Below, piece after piece: positions 54,071 through 63,026 of a DNA stretch of 64,000 nucleotides (its first letter is position 1; each line of letters starts with the position of its first letter). This DNA is from DATARH01 sp963746885 (GTDB lineage: Bacteria; Pseudomonadota; Alphaproteobacteria; ATCC43930; CGMCC-115725), in NCBI GenBank assembly GCA_963746885.1, contig CAVVDM010000014.1, forward strand, positions 124,001 to 188,000. The letters run 5' to 3'. The notes under the pieces were generated by a model. The model searched no databases. It saw only the letters and a program-made list of their open reading frames with translations, and was not told the DNA's origin. The translations under genes were made by a program, and so were the position numbers.

Positions 54071-57000
54071 ATGGCTGAACATCGGGAGACGTCATATAAA
54101 AGGCGACCCGGAACGGGTGCGCCGAAGGATGCGCCGCTGACCGAAACCTCGCCCAGCGCCCCGGCGCGCGATGCCGGAAGCGATCCGGCCCCCCTGCGGG
54201 CGCGCCGCGTCGGACGGGTGTGGTTGCCGCTGGCAATCTCGGTGTTCGGCGCTCTGGTCATCCTGCTTGTCGGTGCGACCGTCGCGTTCCAGCTCACCAG
54301 CGAGCGGGCTGCGATCCTCGATGAAGCCCGCAAGCACACGACGAACCTGGCGCGCGTCTTCGAGGAGCATATCCGCCGCACGGTCAAGGAAATCGACCAG
54401 ACCCTCCTGATGCTGCGGCGCGGCTACGAGAGCGATCCGGCGCATTTCGCGCTGTGGCAATGGCCGGGCAAGGAACTCCTGCTGCAGGACCTGCCGGTGC
54501 AGATCGTGATGGTCGCCCGCGACGGCCGCATCGTCGGCACCACCGAGGGCCCGGCCCCGGTTGTCGCCTCGGTGCACGACGAGGATTATTTCCGCTATCT
54601 CGCCGACCACGACGACAATTCCCTGTTTATCGGCCAGCCGGTCGCCGGCCGCGGCGGCGGCAGCAGCGCCGGTCACTGGGCGATGCCACTGGCGCGCCGG
54701 CTCAACGCGCCCGACGGCAGCTTTGCCGGGGTCCTGATCGTCTCGCTCGATCCCTCTTACCTCGCGCGGTTTTACGAGACGGTTGATCTCGGGCCGGGCG
54801 GCACCGTCATGCTGGTCGGGCGCGACGGCGTCGTGCGGGCGCGGGTGTCGTTCAGCCGGTCCTCGTCGCATGCCCCGTACCGGCCGCACATCACGATTGG
54901 CGAGACCGTCCGGCTGGAGCTGAGTCCCGATGCGCAGAACCGCAGCGTTCACGTCGAGAGCGCCCTCGACAACGTGTCGCGCGTCGTCAGCTATAGCGTC
55001 TTGCCCGACTACCCGCTGATCGTCGGCGTCGGGCTGTCCGACAACGACCTGTTCGCCCAGTACCGCGCCAGCCGCTCGCGCCTGCTCGGCGCGGCGGGCG
55101 GCACCGTGCTGATCGTCTTCGCCTTCACCGCGCTGCTCGTGCGCCAGCTATTGCGCCGCCAGCGCTCTGAGGCGGCGCTCGCCGCGCGCGAAGCCGAGCT
55201 GCGCGGCGAACGCGAGCGGCTGTCGCGCACGCTTGCCTCGCTGCACATCGGCAACGAGCGCTTCCGCGCGATCGTCGAGACCGCGCGCGACGCCATCCTG
55301 ACCGTCAACGAGGCCGGCGGGATCGAGATCGCCAACCCGGCGGCGACGCGGATCTTCGGCTACGACGCGGCTGAATGGCGCGGTCGCGACCTCGCCGAGC
55401 TGGTCGATTCGGATGCGGTGATGCTGCGCGATTTCCTGGCGGCGGCGCGCGGGGCGCGCGAGTTCCGCGGTCGCCGGGCGGACGGCAGCGGCTTCGACAT
55501 GGAGATTGCGTTCGCCGATTTTATCGACGCTGGCAGCCGCAAGACGGCGATCATTATTCGCGACATTAGCGAGCGCAAACGCGTCGAGCGCGAGATCGTC
55601 GCCGCCAAAGACGAGGCCGAGGAGGCGAGCCGCGCCAAATCCCGCTTTCTCGCGGTGATGAGCCACGAGATCCGCACCCCGATGAACGGTGTCGTCGGCA
55701 TGACCGGGCTGCTGCTCGACACGGGGCTGTCGCCCGAGCAGCGCCGCTATGCCGAGATCGTGCGCGATTCGGCGGATCACCTGCTGCTGGTGATCAACGA
55801 CATCCTCGACTTTTCCCGCCTCGAAGCCGATCGCCTAACGCTCGACGAGGCGGATTTCGAGATCGAGCCGCTGGTGCAGAGCGTGTGCGACGCGATGGCG
55901 CCGCAGGCCTTCGCCAAGGGCCTTGAAATCGGCTTCTATCTGGCTCCCGGCACGCCGGCTGCGAGCTATGGCGATGCCGGGCGGCTCCGCCAGGTGCTGT
56001 ATAATCTGGTCGGCAACGCGGTCAAATTCACCGAGATGGGCGGCGTTGCGATCTCGGTCGCGCCGGCCGGCCGGGCGCCGCCGCCCGGCAATGGCCACCA
56101 GCCGCGCGCGCTGTTGCGCTTCGATGTCGCCGATACCGGCATCGGCATCCCGCCCGACGTGCTGCCGCACCTGTTCGAGCAATTCAGCCAGGGCGACGCG
56201 AGCGTGGCGCACCGCTATGGCGGCACCGGGCTCGGGCTGGCGATCTCGCGCAAGCTTGCTGCGCTGATGGGCGGCACGATCGGCGTCGCCAGCGAGGCGG
56301 GCCAGGGCAGCCAGTTCTGGTTCACCGCCGCTCTCGCCCCGGCCCGCGCCGCTTCGGCCGCGCACGCGGCCGCGCCGCTCGACGGCATGCGGGTCCTCTC
56401 GGTCGGCGACAATCCGGTCGGCCGCGAGATCATGGCGCGGCAGCTCGCCGCCTGGGGCGCGCGTCTCGATTCGGTCGCCGACATCGGGAGCGTCGTCCCG
56501 CTGCTGCGACAAGCGGCGGCCGAGGGCGCCGGCGTTGCCGCGGTGATCCTCGATCATGCGGCCGCCGGGCTCGATGCGCCGACGCTGGCCCGGGCAATCG
56601 CGGCAGAGCCGGCGCTGGCTGGTCTACGGCTCATCCTGACGACGGCGCCGGGCGAACCCGAATTGCGGCGCAGCGCCGAGGCCGCCGGGTTTGCCGCCGT
56701 ACTGATCAAGCCCTGCGCGCCCTCGGCGCTCCGTGCCGCGCTGGCGCCGCAGCCCACGGTAGCGGCGCCAGCCAGCGCTGGTGTGTCGCCGGCGCCCATC
56801 GAGCGAGCGCCGCGGGGCGCTGGGCTGCGCGTCCTGATCGCCGAGGACAACAAGGTCAACCAGCTCGTCATCACCAAGCTGCTGGACAAGCTCGGCTGCC
56901 GGGTGGAGGCGGTCGACAACGGGCGCGAGGCGGTCGAGGCATTGCGCCGGGCGGCCTTCCACGTCGTCTTCATGGACGTGCAGATGCCTGAGATGGACGG

Positions 57001-57226
57001 ATTGGCCGCCACCGCCGCGATCCGGGCGCTGCCACAGCCCGAGCGCCGCGGCGTGTGGATCATCGCGTTGACCGCCAACGCCTTTGCCGAGGACGTCCGG
57101 CGCTGCCGCGATGCGGGCATGAACGATTTCGTGGCGAAGCCGGTCAAGCCCGCCGATCTCGACGCCTGCCTCGCGCGCGTGCCGCAGGCGGTGCGGGAAA
57201 ACGCCGCCCTCGCTGCGGCGGAATAA
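54071..57226 (+). CDS. Hybrid sensor histidine kinase with PAS and two receiver domains
   Basis: This inner-membrane protein of 1051 residues has a membrane helix at about 50-72 and a periplasmic dCache/PDC-like sensor (about 75-330, with IVGTTEGPAP and DEDYFRYLADH). A second helix lies at about 337-358. A coiled-coil linker, a PAS domain (about 395-505) and the HisKA domain with phosphoacceptor His532 (FLAVMSHEIRTPMNGVVGM) follow. The HATPase domain has NLVGNAVKFT, DTGIGIPPD and GGTGLGLAIS. The first receiver (about 775-900) lacks a proper acidic pair; the second (about 918-1040) is complete, with Asp969 in FMDVQMPEMDG and KPVKP. No HPt domain is seen. It is divergent from the NtrC-type regulator gene, whose product it probably controls. 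Confidence 0.93.
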   Translation: MAEHRETSYKRRPGTGAPKDAPLTETSPSAPARDAGSDPAPLRARRVGRVWLPLAISVFGALVILLVGATVAFQLTSERAAILDEARKHTTNLARVFEEHIRRTVKEIDQTLLMLRRGYESDPAHFALWQWPGKELLLQDLPVQIVMVARDGRIVGTTEGPAPVVASVHDEDYFRYLADHDDNSLFIGQPVAGRGGGSSAGHWAMPLARRLNAPDGSFAGVLIVSLDPSYLARFYETVDLGPGGTVMLVGRDGVVRARVSFSRSSSHAPYRPHITIGETVRLELSPDAQNRSVHVESALDNVSRVVSYSVLPDYPLIVGVGLSDNDLFAQYRASRSRLLGAAGGTVLIVFAFTALLVRQLLRRQRSEAALAAREAELRGERERLSRTLASLHIGNERFRAIVETARDAILTVNEAGGIEIANPAATRIFGYDAAEWRGRDLAELVDSDAVMLRDFLAAARGAREFRGRRADGSGFDMEIAFADFIDAGSRKTAIIIRDISERKRVEREIVAAKDEAEEASRAKSRFLAVMSHEIRTPMNGVVGMTGLLLDTGLSPEQRRYAEIVRDSADHLLLVINDILDFSRLEADRLTLDEADFEIEPLVQSVCDAMAPQAFAKGLEIGFYLAPGTPAASYGDAGRLRQVLYNLVGNAVKFTEMGGVAISVAPAGRAPPPGNGHQPRALLRFDVADTGIGIPPDVLPHLFEQFSQGDASVAHRYGGTGLGLAISRKLAALMGGTIGVASEAGQGSQFWFTAALAPARAASAAHAAAPLDGMRVLSVGDNPVGREIMARQLAAWGARLDSVADIGSVVPLLRQAAAEGAGVAAVILDHAAAGLDAPTLARAIAAEPALAGLRLILTTAPGEPELRRSAEAAGFAAVLIKPCAPSALRAALAPQPTVAAPASAGVSPAPIERAPRGAGLRVLIAEDNKVNQLVITKLLDKLGCRVEAVDNGREAVEALRRAAFHVVFMDVQMPEMDGLAATAAIRALPQPERRGVWIIALTANAFAEDVRRCRDAGMNDFVAKPVKPADLDACLARVPQAVRENAALAAAE

Positions 57227-57235
57227 GCAATCCGG

Positions 57236-57479
57236 CTATTCGGCGCGGCGCAGCCCAAAATCGGCGAGACACGAATTCGAGCGGCTTGCCCCGGGTACGG
57301 CTTACTGCCCCGTCCTGGCAAGAGGCGACGACGGCGGCGTATTCGGCGTGGGTCGGCCGTTTGCCCGAGGCGAACCGCCAGCCCTGCATGTTACCTGTGC
57401 CCACGCCGGCCGATGGGCCGGAATCGGAAGCGACGCAGGCGGTCAGTCCGAGCATCAGGAAAACCGCAAACCGCGACAT
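57236..57479 (-). CDS. Small lipoprotein (one-base frameshift near the C-terminus)
   Basis: The signal MSRFAVFLMLGLTAC ends in a lipobox (LTAC). A short mature part follows: GNMQGWRFASGKRPTHAEYA, then VVASCQDGAV and KPLE. At GAATTC (57273-57278) the frame is lost and runs antisense into the kinase gene. Skipping one T gives SCLADFGLRRAE and a stop at 57236, a compact product of about 80 residues that fits between the genes. I recognise it as a typical small alphaproteobacterial lipoprotein, but its function is unknown. Confidence 0.68.
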
Positions 57480-57668
57480 CGGGCTAACCTCGGGGCAAGT
57501 TCGGTGCGGCGCGGAGATTACGCCACGCTCGTGGTCGCGTCACCGGGGCATTGACGCCGGCTCTGACGCCTAGGCGGGCACCATTCGTCACCGGTTCGGC
57601 GCTTGACTTCGCGCCGGGTTAGCTGGCGGGATCGGCCGAACGCAACGCGGCCGAACGGAGGATGATCA

Positions 57669-58463
57669 ATGGCGCGGGCAAACGGAGTGCGGGAAATCTG
57701 GGCGAAAGGCGGGGCGGTCATCAACAGCTGGCTCGGCATTCCATCGAGCTTCTCGGCCGAGGTCATGGGGCATGCCGGCTGGGATTCGCTGGTCGTCGAC
57801 ATGCAGCACGGCATGATCGAATACCAGACGATGGTGACGATGCTGCAGGGCATTTCGTGCACCAACACGGTGCCGCTGGTGCGGGTGCCGTGGAACGACC
57901 CGGCGCATATCCAAAAAGCGCTCGACGCCGGCGCCTATGGCATCATCTGCCCGATGATCAACAACAAGGCCGAAGCGGAGCGGCTCGTCGACTCGATGCA
58001 CTACGCCCCGCTCGGCCATCGCAGCTCGGGGCCGATCCGCGCCTCGCTCTACGGCGGCCCCGATTACCACATGAAGGCCAACGACATCGTCGTCGCGTTC
58101 GGCATGATCGAGACGAAAGAGGCGATGGAAAACCTCGACGAAATCATGTCGGTCAAGGGGCTGGATGCGATCTATGTCGGCCCCTCGGACCTGTCGATCT
58201 CGCACGGCTACAACCCGGGCGGCGACAAGCCCGACCAGTGGATGATGGACGCGCTGAAAAAGATCCTGGCGGCCTGCAAGCGCCACGGCGTCCAGCCGGG
58301 CATCCATTGCGGCGCGCCGGAATACGCCAAGAAGATGATCGCCATGGGATTTACGTTCGTCACCGTCGGCGGCGACACCCGCTTCGTGACGACGGGCGCC
58401 GCAGCCGCGGTGGCCGAGATGAAGAACGCGCCGAAGCCGGGCGACAGCTCCAGCCCGTACTGA
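57669..58463 (+). CDS. HpcH/HpaI family aldolase
   Basis: This 264-residue (beta/alpha)8 class II aldolase has the conserved WLGIPSSFSAEVMGHAGWDS, LVVDMQHGMIEYQTMV, PLVRVPWNDPAHIQKALDAG and AYGIICPMINN. The metal-site regions are GMIETKEAMEN and DAIYVGPSDLSISHG. It cleaves a 2-oxo-4-hydroxyacid to pyruvate and an aldehyde, as in homoprotocatechuate or sugar-acid breakdown. A good ribosome site (GGAGG, seven bases before ATG) supports the start. Confidence 0.92.
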   Translation: MARANGVREIWAKGGAVINSWLGIPSSFSAEVMGHAGWDSLVVDMQHGMIEYQTMVTMLQGISCTNTVPLVRVPWNDPAHIQKALDAGAYGIICPMINNKAEAERLVDSMHYAPLGHRSSGPIRASLYGGPDYHMKANDIVVAFGMIETKEAMENLDEIMSVKGLDAIYVGPSDLSISHGYNPGGDKPDQWMMDALKKILAACKRHGVQPGIHCGAPEYAKKMIAMGFTFVTVGGDTRFVTTGAAAAVAEMKNAPKPGDSSSPY

Positions 58464-58477
58464 CGCCTTTTCCCACA

Positions 58478-58508
58478 CGTCATGCCCGGGCGTGTCCCGG
58501 GCATGACG
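58478..58508. repeat. 13-bp perfect palindromic element
   Basis: CGTCATGCCCGGG (58478-58490) and CCCGGGCATGACG (58496-58508) are perfect inverted repeats with a 5-base loop, lying between the convergent aldolase and SMP-30 genes. The GTCATGCCCGGGC-type palindrome is of the kind dispersed through many alphaproteobacterial genomes. It may act as a transcription end for both genes or be a mobile palindromic element. Confidence 0.6.
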
Positions 58509-58520
58509 GCGTTCTTGTCT

Positions 58521-59477
58521 TTATCCGCCCGGCGCGCCCTGCGCCTCGACATAGAGGGCGTAGATCGACTGGCTGGCGGCCATGAACAGGCGGTTGCGCT
58601 TGCGCCCGCCGAAAGCGGCGTTGGCGCAGCGCTCGGGCAACAGGATGCGGCCGATCAGCGTGCCGTCGGGGGCAAACACGGCGACCCCGTCCTCGCCCGG
58701 GCCGCCCGAGAAGCCGCACCAGACATTGCCGTCGGTGTCGACGCGGATGCCGTCGGCATAGCCCGGCATCGCGTTGAAGAAGACGCGCCCATTGGTCGCC
58801 CGCGTCCCGTCATCCTCGATGTCGTAGACGTGCACGGTCTTGTCGCCGCCCGGCGTGTCGACGACGTAAAGCCGTTTCTCGTCGGGCGAGAAGGCGAGGC
58901 CGTTCGGGCGCTCCATGTCGCCGACCGCGATGGTCAGCTGGCGGGTCCGCATGTCGAGCCGATACACCCGAAACGGCAATTCCTGCGGCGCCTTGTTGCC
59001 GAGATAGTTGCCGCGGATGCCGGCGCCGTTGTCGCTGAACCAGATCGTGCCGTCCGACTTGACGACGACATCGTTGGGGCCGGTCAGCCGCTTGCCCTCG
59101 AAGCTGTGGGCGAGGACCGTGATCCGCCCGTCATATTCGGTGCGGGTCAGCCGCTGCGACCCCATCTCGCAGGTGACGAGCCGCCCGTACCGGTCGCGGG
59201 TGTTGCCATTGGCGTAGTTGGAGGGCCGGCGGTAGCAGCTGATCGCGCCGGTTTCCTCCTCCCACTTCATGATGCAGTCGTTGGGGATGTCGCTCCACAG
59301 CAGGTAGCGCCCGTCGCCGTACCACACCGGACCCTCGGTGAAGCGGCAGCCGCCGGCGATGCGCTCGATCGCAGCGTTGCCCAGCACGTATTTCTGAAAG
59401 CGCGGATCGAGCACCTTGATGTCGGGATCGGGGTAGCGGATCGGCGCCGCACCCGGATCCCAGCGGTCGTTGGCCAT
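58521..59477 (-). CDS. SMP-30/gluconolactonase family protein
   Basis: This 318-residue six-bladed propeller lactonase-type protein contains CRFTEGPVWYGDGRYLLWSD, with the metal-binding Glu in TEGPVW. Other features are GRLVTCEMGSQRLTR, LTGPNDVVVKSDGTIWFSDN, ERPNGLAFSPDEKRLYVVDT and GYADGIRVDTDGNVW. It probably opens a sugar-acid lactone. The start at 59477 has GGAGGAGG upstream; the longer open frame overlaps the dehydrogenase gene. It lies just downstream of the dehydrogenase on the same strand, about 27 bases away. Confidence 0.9.
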   Translation of the reverse strand: MANDRWDPGAAPIRYPDPDIKVLDPRFQKYVLGNAAIERIAGGCRFTEGPVWYGDGRYLLWSDIPNDCIMKWEEETGAISCYRRPSNYANGNTRDRYGRLVTCEMGSQRLTRTEYDGRITVLAHSFEGKRLTGPNDVVVKSDGTIWFSDNGAGIRGNYLGNKAPQELPFRVYRLDMRTRQLTIAVGDMERPNGLAFSPDEKRLYVVDTPGGDKTVHVYDIEDDGTRATNGRVFFNAMPGYADGIRVDTDGNVWCGFSGGPGEDGVAVFAPDGTLIGRILLPERCANAAFGGRKRNRLFMAASQSIYALYVEAQGAPGG

Positions 59478-59503
59478 GTCTGCCTCCTCCCTTGGCGCGG
59501 CAA

Positions 59504-60553
59504 TTACGAATTGGGTCCGCGCTCCATCGACACCGGCTGCCAGCGCTTCAGGCCGCTGCCGGCCAACACCGCCGGGTTGACGCACGACATCGGCCATTTG
59601 CCGGTCAGCGCCAGCGACAATTCGAGGCCGACGCGGCGCCGACGCGCCGGATCGAACCGGGCGGTTGCCGACGCGACATGCGCGGTCAGGATCACCTTGT
59701 CTTCCATCTTCAACAGCGGGTTGTTGCCGCCCGGCGGCTCCTGCTCCAGGACGTCGAGCCCGGCGGCGGCGATCATTCCCTCGTCCAACGCCTTGATCAG
59801 CGCCGCCTCGTCGGTGGTCGGCCCGCGCCCGGTGCTGATGTAGATCGCGGTCTTCTTCATCTGCCGGAAATGCTCCTCGCGGATCATCCGGTTGGCGCTC
59901 TCGGTGGCCGGCGAGTGCATCGAGAGGATGTCGGCCCGCGCCAAAAGCTCGGGGAGGCTGACCGGCTCGACGCCGCGCTCGACCATGACGATCTCTTCGA
60001 TAAAGGGATCGTAGGCGATGATGTGCAGGCCGAACGGCTTGGCCCGCTCGGCGACCGCCCGCGCGACATGGCCGAACGCGATGAGCCCCAGCGTCATGCC
60101 GCGCAAGCGCGGGAACTGCAGGAGCATCGGCCGGCCTTCCGACCAGCGCCCGTCGCGCACCAGCTTGTCCTGCACGACGAGGCGGCGATGGGTCGCCAGG
60201 ATCAGCATCATCGCGTGGTCGGCGACTTCCTCGATGAAGGTGTCGGGGCAGTTGGTGACCGGGATGCCTCGGGCGGTTGCGGCCGCGACATCGACCGAAT
60301 CGACCCCGACGCTGCCGAGCGAGATGATTTTGCAGTGGCCGAGGCCGTCGATCATCTTTTTAGTGATCGGCCTTCCCTTGGCATAGAGCGCGTCGGCGTC
60401 CTTCGCCGCCGCAATGAAATCATCCTCCGAGCCGGCCGGGATTTCGTAGATCTCGGCGTCGATCGGCGTCAGTGCCTCCATCTCGTAGCCGTAGCCGCCG
60501 CCGGCGACCGTAAAGCTGGCGCCTGCCGGCGTCGCGATTCTGAACTTGGCCAA
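59504..60553 (-). CDS. D-isomer-specific 2-hydroxyacid dehydrogenase
   Basis: This 349-residue NAD(P)-dependent enzyme has a catalytic domain at both ends and a Rossmann domain between. Key segments are LGSVGVDSVDVAAATARGIP, NCPDTFIEEVADHAMMLILA, LGLIAFGHVARAVAERAKPF (the nucleotide loop, with Ala and Phe replacing two usual positions), ILSMHSPATESANRMI, ISTGRGPTTDEAALIKAL, AGLDVLEQEPP and ILTAHVASAT with the catalytic His. It reduces a 2-oxoacid to a D-2-hydroxyacid, or the reverse. It shares an operon with SMP-30. Confidence 0.9.
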   Translation of the reverse strand: MAKFRIATPAGASFTVAGGGYGYEMEALTPIDAEIYEIPAGSEDDFIAAAKDADALYAKGRPITKKMIDGLGHCKIISLGSVGVDSVDVAAATARGIPVTNCPDTFIEEVADHAMMLILATHRRLVVQDKLVRDGRWSEGRPMLLQFPRLRGMTLGLIAFGHVARAVAERAKPFGLHIIAYDPFIEEIVMVERGVEPVSLPELLARADILSMHSPATESANRMIREEHFRQMKKTAIYISTGRGPTTDEAALIKALDEGMIAAAGLDVLEQEPPGGNNPLLKMEDKVILTAHVASATARFDPARRRRVGLELSLALTGKWPMSCVNPAVLAGSGLKRWQPVSMERGPNS

Positions 60554-60689
60554 TCTTCCCTCCCATGCGCGAAATCCGTCGTGCGATCAGATCGTCGCCG
60601 CGAGGGCTTGTCAATTGCGCCCGGTCGCTGCCGCTTTCGTGCTGAGCGATGCCTGTGTACGCTCGCCCGCGATTGGAACGGGGCGGGCA

Positions 60690-61826
60690 ATGCTGGATCT
60701 GATGCTCAAAGGCGGCCGGATCATCGACCCGGCGAGCGGGCGCGACGAGGTTGCCGATATCGGGTTTGCCGATGGTGTCATTGCGGCGGTCGGCTCTGGG
60801 ATGCCGCTGCGCGCCGAGCGGGAGGTCGACGCGCGCGGCCTGATCGTCGTGCCCGGCCTGATCGACCTGCACACCCATGTCTATTGGGGCGGCACCTCGC
60901 TGGGGGTCGAGGCCGAGGCGGTCGCCCGGAGGAGCGGCACCACCACTTTTGTCGATGCCGGCAGCGCCGGGCCCGGCAACTTCCACGGGTTTCGCCGGCA
61001 TGTCATCGAGCCGTCGCCGTTGCGCATCCTGCCGTTCCTTAATGTGTCGTTCCCCGGGATTTTCGCGTTCTCGGCGGCGGTCATGGTCGGCGAGGCAGCC
61101 GATCTGCGCCTCATTGATCCGCGCGAATGCGTCCGCGTGATCGAGGCCAACCGCGACCTCATCGTCGGGGTCAAGGTGCGCGTCGGGCGCGGCGCCGGCG
61201 GTGCTTCGGGCATCGCGCCGCTCGACATGGCATTGGAAGTCGCCGAGGAGGTCGGGCTGCCGTTGATGGCGCATCTCGACCATCCGCCGCCGTCGCGGCT
61301 CGAAGTCCTGTCGCGGCTGCGTCGCGGCGATGTGATCACCCACTGTTTTCGCCCGTTCCCCAACGCGCCGGTGCGGCCCGACGGGCAGATCCGCGAGGAG
61401 GTGATGGAGGCGCGCCGGCGCGGCGTCATCTTCGACATCGGCCACGGCGGCGGCTCGTTCGGCTTCCGCACGGCGGAACGGATGCTGGAGGCCGGCTTTC
61501 TGCCCGACGTCATCAGCAGCGACGTGCATGCCCTCAGCGTCAACGGCCCGGCCTTCGACCAGCTGGTGACGATGACGAAATTTCTCGCGCTCGGGGTCGA
61601 CCTTGGCGCCGTGATCCGTGCCAGCACCGCGGCGCCGGCCGCGGTCCTCGGGCGCGCGGATATCGGACATTTGACGGTCGGCGCCGCTGGCGATGCCACG
61701 CTCCTTGAGCGGGTCGAGGGCGAGTTCGAGTTTCGCGATGCGCTCGGCGAAACCCGGCAAGGGCATCAGCGTCTGGCGCTGCGCGGGCTGGTGGTCGGTG
61801 GTGAGGTGTGGCCGGAGGCCGAATGA
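60690..61826 (+). CDS. Amidohydrolase/deacetylase family metallohydrolase
   Basis: This 378-residue dihydroorotase-like enzyme has a short N-terminal beta domain (MLDLMLKGGRIIDPASGRDE) and a TIM barrel. The metal motif is PGLIDLHTHVYWGGT, the likely carboxylated Lys is in DLIVGVKVRVGRG, and the later ligands are LMAHLDHPPP and DVITHCF. DIGHGGGSFGFRTAERML and SSDVHALSVNGPAFD follow. It hydrolyses a cyclic amide or an N-acyl group; the substrate is unknown. The start is ATG 60690 (GGGGCGGGC upstream); the longer frame overlaps the divergent dehydrogenase start. Confidence 0.88.
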   Translation: MLDLMLKGGRIIDPASGRDEVADIGFADGVIAAVGSGMPLRAEREVDARGLIVVPGLIDLHTHVYWGGTSLGVEAEAVARRSGTTTFVDAGSAGPGNFHGFRRHVIEPSPLRILPFLNVSFPGIFAFSAAVMVGEAADLRLIDPRECVRVIEANRDLIVGVKVRVGRGAGGASGIAPLDMALEVAEEVGLPLMAHLDHPPPSRLEVLSRLRRGDVITHCFRPFPNAPVRPDGQIREEVMEARRRGVIFDIGHGGGSFGFRTAERMLEAGFLPDVISSDVHALSVNGPAFDQLVTMTKFLALGVDLGAVIRASTAAPAAVLGRADIGHLTVGAAGDATLLERVEGEFEFRDALGETRQGHQRLALRGLVVGGEVWPEAE

Positions 61827-62027
61827 CGCCGCCTGCGCCACCTCTGCCTCGCCGTGCTTCGATTCCACAGCGGCCTGGGTTACGATTGGACGTCATCGAG
61901 GATCGTCTTAGTGTCGCGCAGTCTGCATCAGGGCATGGGGTCGGCGGCGGAACGGCTCGGGCCGGGCGCGGCGCTGCTGCGCGGCCAGCACGCGCCACCC
62001 GCTTCCCTGAGCGAAGGCGGCCGGGTC

Positions 62028-63026
62028 ATGCCGCCGCCGCGGCCGATGCTGCCGAGCTATGCGGCGCTCGACCTCGGCACCAACAACTGCCGGCTGCTGA
62101 TCGCGCGCCGCTCGGGCGGCGGATTCCGGGTGGTCGACGCATTCTCGCGGATCGTCCGGCTCGGCGAGGGGTTGACCGCGACCGGGGCATTATCCGACGC
62201 GGCGATCGAGCGAACCCTTGAGGCGCTCAAGGTGTGCGCCGGCAAGATCGGCCAGCGCAACGTCGCACGCGCCCGCTATGTCGCGACCGAGGCCTGCCGG
62301 CAGGCGGCGAATTGTGCGGCGTTCCTGGCGCGCGTCCGCGCCGAGATCGGCATCGAGATCGAGATCATCTCGACCGCCGAGGAGGCGCGGCTGGTCGTTG
62401 GCGGCTGCGCGCCGCTGCTGCACCCGCGCATCCCCTACGCAATCGTCTTCGACATCGGCGGCGGCTCGACCGAGATCGTCTGGTTGCGGCAGGCCGGCGC
62501 AGGGGAGGGGCGGGGGCATCTGGAAATCCTCGGCTCGGTCTCGCTGCCGTTCGGCGTCGTCACGTTTACCGAGCGGTTCGGCGGCATCGAGGTGTCACCG
62601 GCGATCTATCGCGCGATGGTCGCCGAGGCCGAGCGGGCGCTGGCGCCGTTCGAGGAAGCTCATGCGATCCGCCGCGAGGTGCGCGCCCGCCAGGTGCAGA
62701 TGCTCGGGAGTTCCGGCACGGTGACAACGCTCGCCGGAGTCAACCTGGCATTGCCGCGCTATGTGCGTGCGATGGTCGACGGCTGCACCCTGACCTTCGA
62801 GCAGATTGATATCGTCTCGCGCCATCTCGCCCGGCTCGACATCGAGGGGCGCGCTGCCAACCCGTGCGTCGGGCGCGAGCGCGCCGACCTGGTGTTGAGC
62901 GGCTGTGCTATCCTCGATGCGATCTGCGCGACTTGGCCGGTCGGCCGGCTGCGCGTCGCCGACCGCGGCATCCGCGAGGGCATCCTGTTCGACCTGATGC
63001 AGGGCGAGAGCGGGGTCGTCGCTTGA
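62028..63026 (+). CDS. Exopolyphosphatase/guanosine pentaphosphatase (Ppx/GppA) family phosphatase
   Basis: This ASKHA-fold phosphatase acts on polyphosphate or pppGpp. It has the N-terminal phosphate loop YAALDLGTNNCRLLIARR, then RIVRLGEGLTATGALSDAAI, ATEACRQAANCAAFL and ISTAEEARLVVGG. The second loop is VFDIGGGSTEIVWL, with the C-terminal SSGTVTTLAGVNLAL and RVADRGIREGILFDLM. The start is uncertain: the frame is open from GTG 61854, and ATG 61935 is also possible; I take ATG 62028 because the upstream part is Arg/Ala-rich and not family-like. Its stop overlaps the start of rlmE (TTGA). Confidence 0.88.
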   Translation: MPPPRPMLPSYAALDLGTNNCRLLIARRSGGGFRVVDAFSRIVRLGEGLTATGALSDAAIERTLEALKVCAGKIGQRNVARARYVATEACRQAANCAAFLARVRAEIGIEIEIISTAEEARLVVGGCAPLLHPRIPYAIVFDIGGGSTEIVWLRQAGAGEGRGHLEILGSVSLPFGVVTFTERFGGIEVSPAIYRAMVAEAERALAPFEEAHAIRREVRARQVQMLGSSGTVTTLAGVNLALPRYVRAMVDGCTLTFEQIDIVSRHLARLDIEGRAANPCVGRERADLVLSGCAILDAICATWPVGRLRVADRGIREGILFDLMQGESGVVA

